Assembly: GCA_947034895.1 (NCBI GenBank)
Contig: OX344765.1
Span: 50,473,001 to 50,537,000 of the forward strand
Source of the DNA: Rhytidiadelphus loreus
Lineage: Eukaryota > Streptophyta > Bryopsida > Hypnales > Hylocomiaceae
DNA: 64,000 nt
Direction: 5' to 3'
Shown here one piece after another: positions 21,599 through 34,864 of the stretch (positions within the stretch are counted from its first letter, which is position 1; each line of letters begins with the position of its first letter). Below the pieces are notes generated by a model. The model saw only the letters and a list, made by a program, of their open reading frames with translations. It was not told where the DNA came from and made no database searches. The translations under genes were made by a program, and so were the position numbers.

Positions 21599-24500
21599 AT
21601 GGATAAGGTAGAACCACGAGCTGGTACAGCTCCTCAGACTATTGCGAGGCCATGCAGAATAGCTATGTATCGGCCTCGAGAGAGGACCGTGCAAGAGCTC
21701 CTCCGCCATACCCAGAAGATTGCTGCGCCAAGGGTACGTTGGCACTCTATTTTTCTTAACGTTCCTTTTGCTTACCGAATGTTTGGGACCGTTCTCAGAA
21801 TATATGCACACGTCCCTTCCTCTTGCTTTGAAGAAAGTCTGTTGAGCAAAATATATTGGAGCGAATTTCTGAGTTTCACTTAGCCGGTTAGGCCTTTACT
21901 GTATTTGGTTTCTACATTGCTTTCTGTTATCCGCGTGATCCGCTCGTTAATAGTCTCCTGTTTTGTTATTATTATTTGCTCCTTTCGTTGCGTTTGGTTT
22001 GGTAGCATGTTCTGGATGTTTTGAATAGGAGATGCGTTCTTGAAAGTTATCTTATCTCATTGGTTGATCACTACTAATACTGAACGTTGAATGGCGACTG
22101 ATTTGAAGTTCATTATCTCTTGGATGCTGGTACCAATTGGAGACCCTAATTTTACAGTCACCCAGTCTTACTGGCCGTGGACTCACCTTCATCAGCATTG
22201 TAGTCAATCTTATTGTTGATGGAGGTACCATTCAACATTCCCGAGATTTCAGCCTTGGTGTGAATTGTTGCCTTGCAGCCATCGCCTGTGCACACTGATG
22301 GAGCTCGTATGCAAGGTCCGGGTGTGAAGGAGGTAGTGCACTTTTTAGGCACTAACAAACTTGCAAGCATGGATTGTACTGATTGCTGATTGGAAGAGGT
22401 GGTCGCAAATTTTCAAATCCATTCCAGCCAAAATGTGTTTTTTGGCACTAAATGCATATGTGCTATCAATCATAAAATCCACCAATGGCCGTCTAGGTGG
22501 AGCACATTTATCAAGTTAGTTTAATTCTGGCCTAGTTGGAGTCATATCTGAGAACATTCAACGGCTGTTTATCCAGGAATGCTGTACTTGTTGGGGCATT
22601 GTTGCGGCAGAACAGCTTCAGCAATGTAGTGCCTGTGAGTGTTTCCTTATCCTGAGGTTGATTAATATTGCATGGTAGATCAGAAGAGACTGATCACCCT
22701 CTACTTCTTTGTGGCAAAGAGCTCAACAAACTTTGTCACCAAATCCCATTTATTTTTTTGCAAGGATTCTTGTTGTCATCATTCTGGAAACAAGATTATA
22801 GTTTACAGAAAACTAATCAGTATAATATAATATTACTTGGTACAATAATAGAGTTGACAATATTAGAGTGTCTTCTCCTTGGTTGTTCTTTACAATAGGT
22901 AGAGTAATTGTAACTTCTAATGCGCCTTTATGATAGTTGTCACTTCTAGTGTGACTCCTTGAAAAGAAATCAACCATGAACGGTTGTATCTAATGGTATC
23001 CTTGTCATATGTTGCTTAGATAAGTAGGGGGTCCTTTGATTACACAATGTAACGTTCTTTCCGGAATTATGTTATCCTTAAATACATACTGTAATGGAGG
23101 TGAAATGCGATAACTTCAAATCAGACAACTGGAAGTTATTGATGACTTGTGCTGTGTCTACATCTTACTTCTTACCTTTTTTACCCCCCGTCTTGTTTCC
23201 TCTCTGGCAGGTGATCGAGGATTCCATACGACTTGCCTTGACCCGCTTGTAAATGTATGTACTTACTCATAAAAATCTCCAGCATGCTTCACCAGCGTTT
23301 CTGTATGTGTTGATTGTGTTGGTACAATTTAAAAAAAAATTGGTGTATTGTCATTGATTTCTCAAATATATTAGAGCAATTTAGGTACTTGTACCGATTT
23401 GGGTGGTTAGTGGGAATGTGTCCTTGGTTTTGAACTTGCTATTATTTTTTATACTAATGTTAAGAAGTCTGACTATGTGCAGATTGTTACTCCTGGGGGG
23501 CATTGGTGCTGCGGTCTATGTGATGGTTACAAGAGTCGGGGAGAGGATACTGGAGCAACAGACAAAACCCCCGGTGATAGTATGACAAGTAGTCAAAACA
23601 CAGGTGGTCAGTGGAATTCAACTGCTTCCGGTGGGAAGAAAAAACTGACGCACACTCGTGGGTTGAAGGAAGTTGTCCAGCAAGAAGAAGCTAGTCTTGA
23701 AGATAGCAAGTGGTTACAAACAGCATCTCATGAAGGTAAGCTGTCAATGGAAGACCTTCCAAATTCGAGTCATACCTTAAGTACTGTGGGTACTGAAACT
23801 AGCAAGAGTAGCATTGACCGCGTTGCTTCACCTGGGGAAACAGGTGAAGCAAGCAGGAGGAGTAAACGTGGTCGTCCGCTCAAAAGTGCAGCCCAGGTTC
23901 TTCCTTTAAAGCGTCGACGGGCTGATACTGGAATCTCTAAGGCCAAGCATGATGACGGGAAGGCACCGTCCAATGTTCCAGAACCTTTAGGGGAGGTTGA
24001 AGAAGTGGCAGTAGAGTCTAGGGCGGCGCCTGTGTTACCTACATCTAGTTTAAGTATCGACCGTCCTGCAAGTGTCACAATTACAGAGCTGCTTGACGAA
24101 AAAATCCCCCCTGTTGTGGTCAAAACTGAAAGCAATGTCGCAGATGTGGACAAATTGGGAAGTAGAGCGGTTTCAATCAATGACGTTGACAAAGGGATTC
24201 AGTTTCGAGGTACCAATTTGAAAGATTCAGATGGGAGCTTCCAGTCATTGGCTATGAAGGATTGTTCTCCAGAGTCAAATGCGGTGGTAGCCCTGCCCAA
24301 GGTTCCAGATATTAGTGTGGTCCAGGTGATGGATTCTGGGGACTTCGATGCTTCTCATAAAGGTGAGTTTGCGGTCAGTAATTTGTTAGTTGACATTGCC
24401 ACAATGGCATTTGTTGCGAATAGCTATACTACCGGTGATTATGACGGGGAAGCCAATCAGTTTGGAATACATCCGGACGTGCCCGCTTCTGGTGGTCAAG

Positions 24501-27500
24501 CAAGAAGTTTTACATGTGAAATGCTATCTGATTCTTGTGTCTTAAACGGGAGCTCTAGACTGCAGATTGTTAATTTTGTATTCCTGCTATCTTAGTCAAG
24601 TAAAAGAGAAGAATCGCATCTGATATCGATTTTTCATGTACTGGCAGTGTCGGAAGAGCAAAAGCTACAAGATACGGGTGTTGATACACTTGAACCATCC
24701 ACAACACCTTCAAGCATTCCACAGAATGCTGGTGTCCAACCTTTGGGAAATGCTGTAGTGTTGGAAGGACTTGTTTCGGAGCAACAAGTGAAGGAGCAAG
24801 CCTGTAAGAATGATCCTGTATTTTCTGGAGAGATAGAAAAGACTGTGGCAGCGACTCATACGGAGAAAGAGCCTCTTTTGAACGAGCAGCTTGCCTTGGA
24901 TTCCACTGGGAAGTCTAACGTGGAAGTTACTACGGGAAGAACCACATCATCTGCTTCCTTGCTTGTTTCACCTTCTCCTTCTGTCAAACTTACTAGTCCA
25001 TCTCCTCCCTTGAACAATTCTGGCCCCTCTGTCTTACACACTTCGTCAGTATCTACTGCCTCGCCATTCGAGGGGTTTCCGTCACAATCAAGGGATGTCG
25101 TAACTTTTACTTCACCTGTCACTCCACAGTTTTTAAAGCCTGCTCTTGAGCAAGGTGGGGGTGATGGAAAGGTTTCTTTAGTCGCGAAACCACTTTTTAA
25201 GGCATCTAGTTGTAGCCCTAGCCCCAGTCCTTCTTCTTCTACTTCTCCTCCATCCAAACTTGAGAAATTTTTTCCGAGCGGTTCTTCTCCCCATGTAGAA
25301 GATAGGCAGCCATCTTCTGCGTCCTTGCCGCAGCCTTTAGCGGTCTCAAGCGTATTGCCATCTGACGTTAATGTTGGAGAGGCTCTAGATTCTCAGTTAT
25401 CTAATCTGGTCAGTGGACTGCCAGTTCCGGCACAACGAGCACGAAAATGGCCGCAAGCCTCTGTTGTTGTTGTTGATGGCAATGGACTTGTGACACAACC
25501 AGTCCGTAAACTCAAGGCTCAGACCATGGAACTTCCTCAGTCAGGGCGTGTCAGCAAGGAGCTCAACAAGTCCTCTGTCCGTGACCAAGGACATGTGAAA
25601 AATGTGCTTCCAAAGGTACTGGAAAATGGTACTATTAGACTGGAATCTGACGAAGCCCTCTCTGGTAGATCCAAGGAATGGAATCCAGAGGACGACCGAG
25701 ATGGATCACCAAGCAACCTCCTTGTGGAAGATGTACATCCTCAAAACCTATAATTTATTGTTACTCTGAGTTTGTTTTCGCTATCACATCCGATTTTGTG
25801 AGTTCATTGTCAGAAGGATTGAAGTTGAGATTAATTAGAGAGCAATGACGTATATGGTTTGAACTCAACGTGCTATTGGCACACAGGTCAAGGTTTGTGA
25901 TACCTGCGGTAACGCTGGTTACGAGGAATTGCTGGCTGTTTGCAGTGGCTGCAGCGAAGGTGCTGAACACACGTGAGTATTTTTACCACTTTGCATTCAT
26001 CTCAACCAAAGATTAGTGTGTTTTGCATGAACAAACAACTTTTCTGCTGACCTTCCGCAGGCGTGCATCGCGTCTATCATTCCTTTGATTTTGTGGCATT
26101 TAGTAGCAACCGTAGTTCACCACAAGTCCTGAGATTTAAGCTCTGAAAATCTCTTTGCCGAGGAATTATCATATACTTGACTCACATTTTTGAGATCAAC
26201 CGCCTGTAACGTTCACTTCCACCTTCAACTTCTGTTAATTACAATCCTGTGGGATATTTGTTTCTGTGAACGTGTCAGTTATTGCATGCGGTTCCAAATG
26301 GATTCCTTGCCGGAGGGGGAGTGGTTCTGCGAAACGTGCCAAATGAAACAAAGACAAGGAGGCCCGAAACTTCTGGAACGGGTCATCGCTCCTTCCAAGT
26401 CACTGAGCCGTTCGACTTCCATAAACAACCGACCCAAACCTGTGTCTATGCAGAACAACGCTCGGTCCCGCCTGACAGAACGGCTCAATAACAAGAAGCC
26501 TCGCATGACTCCTGTTAGGAAATCACCCTCAAAGGCTCCTATTGTACAGACGCCCGTTAAAAGATTATCCAGCGACCTTCCTATGTCTCCTGTGTCTAGA
26601 AAGCTGCCAACAGAGAGCTCCACTTGGGGAGCTTCTTCTACATCACCCCCATCAGCATTGCCAGTTTCAACGTCTTCTGCAAAGCCTTCGCTTACGAGGG
26701 AGAATACTTTCAAGTCTGGTCCTGACACCGGGAAGGTGAAATTTTTGGCACCGTCAGCAGTCGCCAACTTCTCGTCTAATGCTCGAGCAAATGTTGCCAA
26801 ATCTGCAACTGCGTCCTCACAGCCTATGAAAGCAGGTACCGCGACTCCTGATTGCTATACCTGTAATCCACTATATTTCTGACATTGATTTGATTTGGTT
26901 TGTTGTTTTTAAATAATTTATTTGAACTTAAATCGTCAGGGTAATTTCTGTCAATTGTGAATGATGTCAATTTTTCTTTTTGCTGACGAAGTTCTATGTC
27001 TGTTACTTACAGCTGCAGCAGGGCAAGCTGGTAACAAGAGCAGCAGGTTTGCATCACTGAGCAGCATATCTGAGTCGAGCACTCCTCTGAACAAGTCAAC
27101 AAGCCTGAATACTTCTCGCGCGTCACTGACGACACCACCAACTCCAGTGCTTTCAAAATCTCCGTCTGGTAAACTTTCGGCTGACTACCCGGCGCTTACA
27201 AAGTCCTCTTCTGCTAAATCTTCTGCCGATTTCCCTTTTTTATTAAATCCGAACTCGAGGCAAGGGAATGGATTGAAAGTCTCTGGACAGTTGAAGAGCA
27301 GCCGAGATGGTGCTGTTCCGGATGGAGTTTCTTTGGCTTCTAGTGGCAGAGAAGCTTTGTCGTATGCTTCTCAGGCTTCGGGTTCAAAACTGATGAGACT
27401 GGGAAGGAGCGCGAGCAGTAGTGGACTTAGTGGTGAACCTCGTCCCTCGCCTGACACCCCTCGCCCCCCACTTGAATATGGAAGAGGTCCCCAACGTGCA

Positions 27501-30500
27501 GGGCAAACCGGGGAACCTCGACCCTTCCCGGACACCCCTCGACCTCCCCCCGAACATGGAAGAGCTGCCCAACGTTTTGGGCAAATTGGTGAACCTCGAC
27601 CCTCCCTAGACCCTCCTCGACCTCCACTTGAACCTGGCAGAATGGCTCAGCGTTCAGGGCCAGGTTCAGGTGTGGCAGGTATGGCATTACAGGCTTGGAC
27701 TTTCGTATACTAGTAGTATTAGGTGTCTTTGTATGATGCAGAACCGCCGCTTAATTGTGATGGAGGCTAAGCGTCTCATCTGAAATCCATACATGCCATT
27801 TTATCCGTTTGACCTCCTAGGGGATCCTGAAATTTGTACTTATCGGATTTAAGCTTTTTGTAACCGCAGGAATGGGACTCATACAGGATGCTTTGAAAGC
27901 TGGTGGCAAGGACAAGGCTTCATGCAGGTCCGAGCCAGCTTCGGGGGTTGGATCAGCGGTGGCTGGAAAAGGAATATTGGAACCTCCAGGGTTTGCTGGG
28001 AAGCAGTCAAAGCCAAGTACCAGTGTTTGGAGTGCACCATGGTTAGGAGATTCAAACTCCACACGGTGTTTCTCATGTAAGACTTTTGGACATAGTATCC
28101 AGGACTGCCCAAGCCGTAATTTTTCAGCTTCGGAGCAGAAGACCACGAGTGGATTATGTAATTCTCCGGGCTCGAGTCCCAAGCCTCCCAAGAGCACAAG
28201 GGAAGCAGTTCCTGTGTTCAGTGATATTGATGCACACGTTCCTGCGGTGGGATTGAAGGCTGGGAATGAAGTTAAGGGCAACTCTGGACCAGTCTTACAT
28301 GGGTTACAAAGCGCTGCTGAATCGGTTCCAGCGAGTGGCAGTTCGGATTCTGAGAAATCAAAGCCTCTGCTTCCTTCTCCAACCCCAACTGATCTTTACA
28401 GAAGATCGTCAAGTTTTAAGAGTCATGAGACTTCGGCTGTCGGCTCTAAGATTCCTTCCTTGCTTAATAGTACCTCGTTTCAGCAGTTGGTCACTGGCCA
28501 GACTCCACCCGGGGTCTCACCTGTACCAAATGGGGACATCTCTTCACATAAACAGGGATTGAAGGCAGAGTCTGGAGGGGGTAATCCGTGGATACCTGGT
28601 GGGGCATATGACAACGAGGGCCCTCCAGGAGTACCCGGTATAGAGACTGCACAGGTCGATTCTAAGATTGCAGCTGTGCCAAATAATGTCTCGCATTTGG
28701 TAAAATCCGAGGGTGGTTCTCCATTAAATCCTTCGCAAGTCACTGCTTCAAAAGTACCGCAAGGACATGCCGTGCTGCAGCAGCCCACAGAAGCTGCTGC
28801 AGGTGGTCCTACGCCTCCAGTTTTGCAGCGAGTACACCCCCCTGCCTGGGCACCTCGGTCACATTGGTTGGAAGGGCTGCCTCCACATGCTGTACAAGGC
28901 CAGGGACCAGGACATGTTGGCTATCCTTCTGGACTAGTCCAGAGTTTCCCATCACCAGGACCTGTCATTTATGGCCAATCTCCACCAATGTCGTACCTTC
29001 CTTCACCTCCGCAGCCCCTTCCTCCATATGCTGCCGTTGCTCCTCCCCCTATTCCAACCCCGACACCACTTCCCACCTCAGCTGCTCTATTTGATGCAGC
29101 TGTCCCAAGTGCGGCGGTTGCTTGGCGGTAAGAACTATCCTAAAGTGGGTTTTATTTTGTTTAGGACATCAATTAGTCATACTTGAAGTTGTTAACAGTG
29201 AGCGCACTAGGAGTTAACCTCTCGAATCTTATTATGGACAATAAAGAGGAAGACTCGCATTAGAATTTATATTTTCTTTGAATTGTTTGAAGGACAACCT
29301 AGCATTAGAAGTCATAACGATTTTGCAATTATATAAGATTAGCTAGAAGAGTACATGATAATTATAGTTTCTATTATGCCTGCATGAAAAGAAGTCCAAA
29401 ATGAACGGGTTTGTCTGATGATGTCCTTAAAAGTTGTTTTCTTTTATTCTTTTACTTGTATTGGATTAGATGCAATCACTCTCTTACAGTTTCTCGGTTC
29501 TTGTTTCACAGAGGTGCTTTTGAAGTGAACGATGGGCAGTCGACGATTGTGTTCGACGAAATACTTGCACATGTTTCTACTAAGGCTGTGGCCAAGGTTC
29601 ACGAGGTTGCAACAGCATTGCCACAACAACTGCGACTGGAGCAAGTTCAGCGCTCCTTGGATCTGGAGACCTGGCCACGCCAGTTCAACATTCGACCTCC
29701 TACCGATGGAAGCATTGCGCTTTATTTTTTTGCCGATAATGGTGAAAGGTATTGTCATTTACATTTAGCATTGAGGCCTTTCCAACTCTAGAACGATAAC
29801 CTGATGCTACGTTTAGATAACCCTTCTTGTGTTGGTGGGGGAAAAGTACTTAACTCTTTAACAGATCAGTGGAGTTGGTTCTGTCACTTTATTGTCTGAG
29901 ATCTTTTCTAACTGAGATTGTTTCTGCTATACCTTTGCAGCTTTGAGAAATTCCGTCATAACCTGGTGGAAAAGATGGTTTCGCGGGACCTTGTTCTACG
30001 TGCTCAAGTGGATGACGCGGAGCTTCTCATCTTTCCATCAGACAAACTCTCTGAAAAATTTCAGCGTACGATATCTGATTTTGGAACATTTGGAATGATT
30101 TGTCACCTGTCTGCTGACTGCTGATTGGGTCCAGATTAAGTTGAATGGGTATCCTCATTGGATAGATTCTTCTGTTGTCGGAAACTGGCATCAGCAAATG
30201 CTTGACGTTGAGTTGTGTTACGTATGGGATGTGCTTGCTTCGATTTCTTTGGAAGTGTGTGTAGTTATGATTGTGGAAATCCTCTCCGATAGAATTTGGG
30301 ATACAGGACTCTTGAAAATTTTGAAATTATTTACTCGATTTCTAAATGTGTCGCGTGCTGGTATGATGAGATATATTTGCCTCTCTAATTACAGGGTAAA
30401 TCGTATTATAGATGAACATGTGTTGAAGTAAGGTATGTATAGGTACGTTTGAATTTTTGAATTTAAGCGACGTTTTTGAGTTCAGAACTAATCTCATTTC

Positions 30501-33472
30501 GTTTTTTTGTTTGTATAGGCTGGCATGGCCACATGTTTCTTTGGGGGGTGTTTCGAGCTAAAAAGCAGGCTGCGAAAACAACGTCAGCTTCAACACTCGT
30601 GGTCAAGGGACCTTTGGTGGCATCCCCTTGCATTGAAGTGGCAAAAATTCCACCATATATTGTGCCAAGTGCGGCGTCTGTTTGCAGTATAATATCGAAG
30701 ACTAAGGACCCAAATGGTCCAAATATTGGGGACGAGAATACCGGGGAGGTAGACATGGAAGTTGACATGGAGGGGGGCAAAGAATTTGGGGTATCTGACA
30801 AAGCGGTTAAAAGGCCTGACAGTGCCAATCCGCCGGCCACTCCTCCATTGTCCCCAACAGGAGCAAGCACAAGGACGCTTGCAGCAGCTCCAGCACCAGA
30901 GATTCTTGCAGGAGGAGAGGGTGACAAGGTTCAAGGCAAGTCAGTTTCTATCAAAACAGATGATCTCGACCTGCCTCCTGGGTTTGCCCCAACCCTGGCT
31001 TTGCCTCCTACTCCGGGGACCCTGGAACCGCCCACTTCAGGGTTGAGTTTACCTCCTGGATTTGCAAAGAAGATGGAAGCACAGAAGCAGGTACTAGTTC
31101 CCATCAAGATTTTCTCGCTGCGTCGTGTCTTGAGTTGTCCCTAATGTACGCTGTGCTATTAGTTCGTTTCCTATGCTTGAACCCTAAGGTAGAGGCTACT
31201 ATCTGCGTCACTTTAAGCATTTTAACATATATAGAAGTGTAATTTTTGGCAGATGTATAGAGTTATGGAAAGATCTTTGGCTACAAAAATTAAATCTGTT
31301 GTGATAAAAATTTAATTGCTATGTATGAATTTCTTATGCAGATTCAAAGTGGTAGACTGTAGACCATTTTTGAACGAATTGGATACACCTGTTTCACTCG
31401 AACATCAGTTGCCATAGACATTTTGCTAAGTCATGCTTATACAACTTTGCGAATAAGTCCAACCTAGTGCTAGAGTAAATGAGTCACTGTTGGTAACAGG
31501 AATAAGATTAGGAGACAGGATTAGGTCCTGATGGTTTTAGTACCCACTGCGGTAGTTGTAACAATAGTCGAGGATGTTTTGAAACGCTTACATTTGTTAT
31601 TTGTAGATACTGGGGTTACACTTACATCACTGTTTTCAAACCTTCATTCTGCAGGTTGACCTGGGGAGCAGTGCGGATGCTGCGGATGCTTCAGAGATGG
31701 GAGGCGTGAAGTTGAAGCGCAGTCTTAGTTCTGTGGAGGTCGTAAAGAGCTCCAATACACTGCAAGCGTCACCTCTGTCTGCACCGAGTCCCCGAGATAA
31801 TGAAGGCAATGCTCCTAGCTCACGCCCCTCGACAACCAAACGCTCTCGTTCCCTATCTCGATCACCCAGTCGGCAGAAGGAGAGGGACAAAGTTAGGGAC
31901 AAGTTGTGCGAGAGGGTGAAAGAGCGAGAGAGGAGGGATATGGAACCAAAGCATGGGCATGATAGGCCTCGGGAGCGGGCTCGGGAGTTGCACAGAGACC
32001 GAGATCGCGACCGAGAGTACGAGAGGGAGAAAGACAGCAGATGGGATAGGTCGAAGGAACGGGAAAGGCCAAGGCCGAGGGAAAAGGATCGGGGTAGGGA
32101 AAGGGAGAGAGCAAGGGAGAGAGACCGAGAGAGGGAGCGCGAACGCGAGAGAGAAAGAGAGAGGGAGAGGGAAAGGGAAAGGGAAAGAGAGAGGCTCTCG
32201 GAGCGGGGCAAGGACAGGAAACACAGACCGAGAGACAATGACCAAGACCTGGACAGCAGACCAGGCAGGTACAGGCGGTCTCGGTCCCGCTCGAGGTCGA
32301 GAACTCCGGCCAGGAGGAAAGGAAGGTCACGCTCTCCGGGCTCTGGGAGACGGAAGGGGCGGTCTCGAACGCCGCCGCGTCAGAGGAGTCGGTCCCCCTC
32401 CGCTTCTCGAAGGTACCGGCGGCTCTCGGTGTCTGGTTCCGATTCCCAAGATTCACAGTCGCTGGAGATCCTGCAGGGCTCCGCAATGGCTGGAACGAGG
32501 TCGCGCAAGACCGAGAGAGAGAGAGAGAGCTTGCAAGGGAAGAGGAACGCCTCTGACAAGGAGATGGGGGACAAAAGCTCTCGACCTCGATGGAAGGCAC
32601 GGCCAGTGGATGATACGCGATCTGGAAGCGCAGGGGCCAGCAATTCCAAGACTGTGGGCAGGTTGGGTCATCCCAACACTGTGCCGGTCTCACGGTCGGT
32701 AACTCCAGTTCTAGATATGAACGAAGGGGTGAGTGAGGCTTTCTCAGCGGAAGGGGCTGCTGCGTCCACTTCATTGCCGGACCTCAATACCGATTCTGTG
32801 GAGTCCGGGGTCGCATTCCATGATTTTTTGCCTGCAGATGAGAGTGTGCCATCCAGGGAGCCCGAAACGGCCAGCCCCATTGCGGAGCAGACCTTCTTCC
32901 CTGGCGTAGCTCGTGCAGCAGCAGTCATGCCTGCAAGGATGAACTTGCGACCTGACTCCGAACCACCTGTATCAGCAAGGGAGAGGTGGGGCGCTGCAGT
33001 AAGCAGCCTGGGCTTTGCAGTGAGCGGCCCACGTCTGGAGTATAACAACAGCACTATTCCGAGATCCTCTTCCGGGTATCAGTTTCTGCACACACCCCGA
33101 CTGGACTCGGACTCTGTGTACAACCCGAACCCGGACTTGGAGCTGGCCTTAGGGGGACGTGAGAGGTCTCCAGAGGTGACGGTACCTTTACCTCTGTTTG
33201 CAGACGGGCATGCTAGAAGTCGTCCGGATTTAGGCTTTGCCCTGAATTCCAAGTCCCCTGATCTGAGCGTGGGCTTATCAACCCCTCACTCTCACCCGCA
33301 CCCTCACCCTCACCTGCACCAACAGGGTCCAAGTGGAGGTGGAACTGCTTCTCTGTCTTTGAGTCTGGCAGTCCCTCAGTACAGGAAAGAGGGCAACTCG
33401 TGGGTGGAAGTGGAGGAACGTGGTCGTGGGTTATTAGTTTCCGATGATGTGGACTTCGCTCTGACTCTGTGA
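21599..33472 (+). CDS. AIPP2/PAIPP2-type double-PHD chromatin reader (14 coding exons, 2,524 aa)
   Basis: Exons: 21599-21733, 22279-22332, 22577-22634, 23211-23254, 23483-24362, 24648-25732, 25887-25972, 26279-26835, 27013-27678, 27870-29127, 29512-29748, 29941-30065, 30519-31090, 31655-33472. All introns are GT..AG, phases agree and the total (7,575 nt) is divisible by three. An in-frame stop lies just upstream of the start; Met at 21665 is an alternative. The N-terminal RERTVQELL and ARMQGP motifs are typical of the family. PHD1 uses C65, C68, C80, C83, H88, C91, C107, C110. PHD2 uses C756, C759, C771, C774, H780, C783, C798, C801. A CCHC knuckle lies at C1255-C1268. The AIPP2 SPOC-like domain spans about 1608-1745 (RGAFEV to FLWGVFRAKK). 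RE-rich (about 1994-2113) and RS-rich (about 2127-2178) tracts follow, then LELALGG and an EAR-like LSLSL at 2486-2490. In Arabidopsis, AIPP2 and PAIPP2 pair with the BAH protein AIPP3 and the Pol II CTD phosphatase CPL2 to repress genes; the same nuclear role is inferred here. Confidence 0.88.
27432..27665 (+). repeat. Coding minisatellite: three 78-bp repeats in exon 9 of the AIPP2-like gene
   Basis: Three in-frame units at 27432-27509, 27510-27587 and 27588-27665 each encode 26 residues of the form GEPRPxxDxPRPPxExGRxxQR (residues about 1107-1184 of the assembled protein). The copies differ at several positions but keep length exactly. The segment is proline- and arginine-rich and expected to be disordered. 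Confidence 0.85.
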
Positions 33473-34318
33473 CTGTGACTGACTGACTTGGGGTTGCGGT
33501 GCTGACTGTGTATAGTAGGTGAAATAAGTGCAAGGTTGGGACTAGCAACTGACCTGGGACCAAGTCCATCGGTGGTGGTGGCTTGGGTGGTTCGTCACGA
33601 ATTTGTATCCATTGTCCCCGCAATGATTCACAATTTTGCAGTCTTGGGACAGTTAATATTTGACCTGTAGATAGTTACTAGGATAGATGACAGCCTCATT
33701 CAGAAGCACTTGCGGTGGCGCCCCTTCTGGCGGACTGACTATGTAATGTATTTTACGAGCAGCGGCTTGCTTTCTGTTTAAAGAACGCCTTCGTGGACAA
33801 CTGGGACTCATTTGTGTTTATCGACGTTGCAAGTATCATAATTCAATCGCTGTTTACCCTTCCGCCATGAGAGAAATCGCTTCAACCCTCTATGCATACC
33901 TTACTTCGAAGGTCTGGCATTGATCACGTTGCTTTTTGATCCTTCCTGGCGTCAGCATTTTCCAATGTTGTGCAGGTCTAGAGACGTGGTCAATACGGTT
34001 GATGTGCGTTTTCCCTCTATTTATTCCTGTCCATTGAATCCAAGGGAAGCTTTCATGACACTGTTAACCCGTAGAGGTCCTGCATCCAAAACCTGGATGT
34101 GACTCGGTCTCGATTGTTGCTTTCAAAACATCCATTTTCGTGTTTGATTTAAACCAAGTAAATGAACCTTGACAAGTGTGCTCACTGCATATCTTCTTAT
34201 GATATTGGTGAAGCTACTGTATGCCTAGTCGTTGACTGGCAGCTTTGCGATCCTGTAAGTCAGAAGCCAGGTCTCATCTTTCTACAAGTAAGGTAAAACA
34301 GCTCGTTGTGGTCAGAAT
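33473..34318 (+). other. 3' untranslated and downstream region of the AIPP2-like gene
   Basis: GC-balanced sequence continues after the stop at 33472 to about 34250 and then fades into AT-rich DNA, consistent with a 3' UTR and terminator region. No canonical AATAAA was identified with confidence. No further open frame of interest was seen. Confidence 0.4.
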
Positions 34319-34864
34319 TAAGGTAAACCAGCCTATGACAGGCAGATTGCCTGGTTTGCCTTGTTGACATATTTGAAATTTTGAATTTTTTTTTCATATA
34401 AAGGCAAAGATGAAAAATTGGTAGAACAATTGAAATTTTATTTTTTTGACAAAGTATGAATTTGTTACAGATTTTTGAAGTGAACTAGCCAGATGGCTCA
34501 AAACAGTCTGTAGACTATCCCACAACCATCAAAAACTATACCCATGGTGGTCATCAAACCACCCAATGCAGTTACAATATTTCCTAACATGGTTGAAATA
34601 TTTTCTAACATGGACATGACAGAAAGGAATAAAAAAAGTTAGTTCCTGTAATGAATTACACTAGAAAGGGACAAGTTCCTAAAACAGTCTCTAACATCTC
34701 CATCACCATCATACAAAACATTGATTTCAGCCATCAACCTACCTAATAAAGTTTTGCTTACATTAATTAGAAAAAACCTGGCACAGATTGATGGAAAACT
34801 GTAATGGGAGATCTTATAGATGTCTGTATTAGGCACTTGGACTGTCATAGGCTGGTTTACCTTA
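34319..34864. mobile_element. 546-bp element with 23-bp perfect terminal inverted repeats
   Basis: The left end TAAGGTAAACCAGCCTATGA(CAG) at 34319-34341 is repeated exactly in reverse complement at 34842-34864, ending GGCTGGTTTACCTTA. If the outermost TA is a target duplication, the inverted repeats begin AGGTAAACC, which would suit a Tc1/mariner-type element, but this is uncertain. A near-copy of the end (TAAGGTAAAACAGC) sits just outside at 34289. The interior is AT-rich and non-coding. Confidence 0.75.

Noticed and set aside
24363..24595. Continuation of the exon 5 frame to a stop at 24595, as if the gene ended there
   Set aside because: A good donor (AAAG|GTGAGT) at 24362/24363 and an acceptor at 24647 keep the frame and lead into the PHD2 and SPOC-like domains.
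23770..30934. Antisense frames of 100-173 codons within AIPP2-like exons
   Set aside because: They mirror the coding exons and have no domains of their own.
31636..32774. Long minus-strand frames rich in Leu-Ser and Pro opposite the last AIPP2-like exon
   Set aside because: They are the complement of the RE/RS repeat tract; the sense frame carries the conserved domains and spliced continuity.
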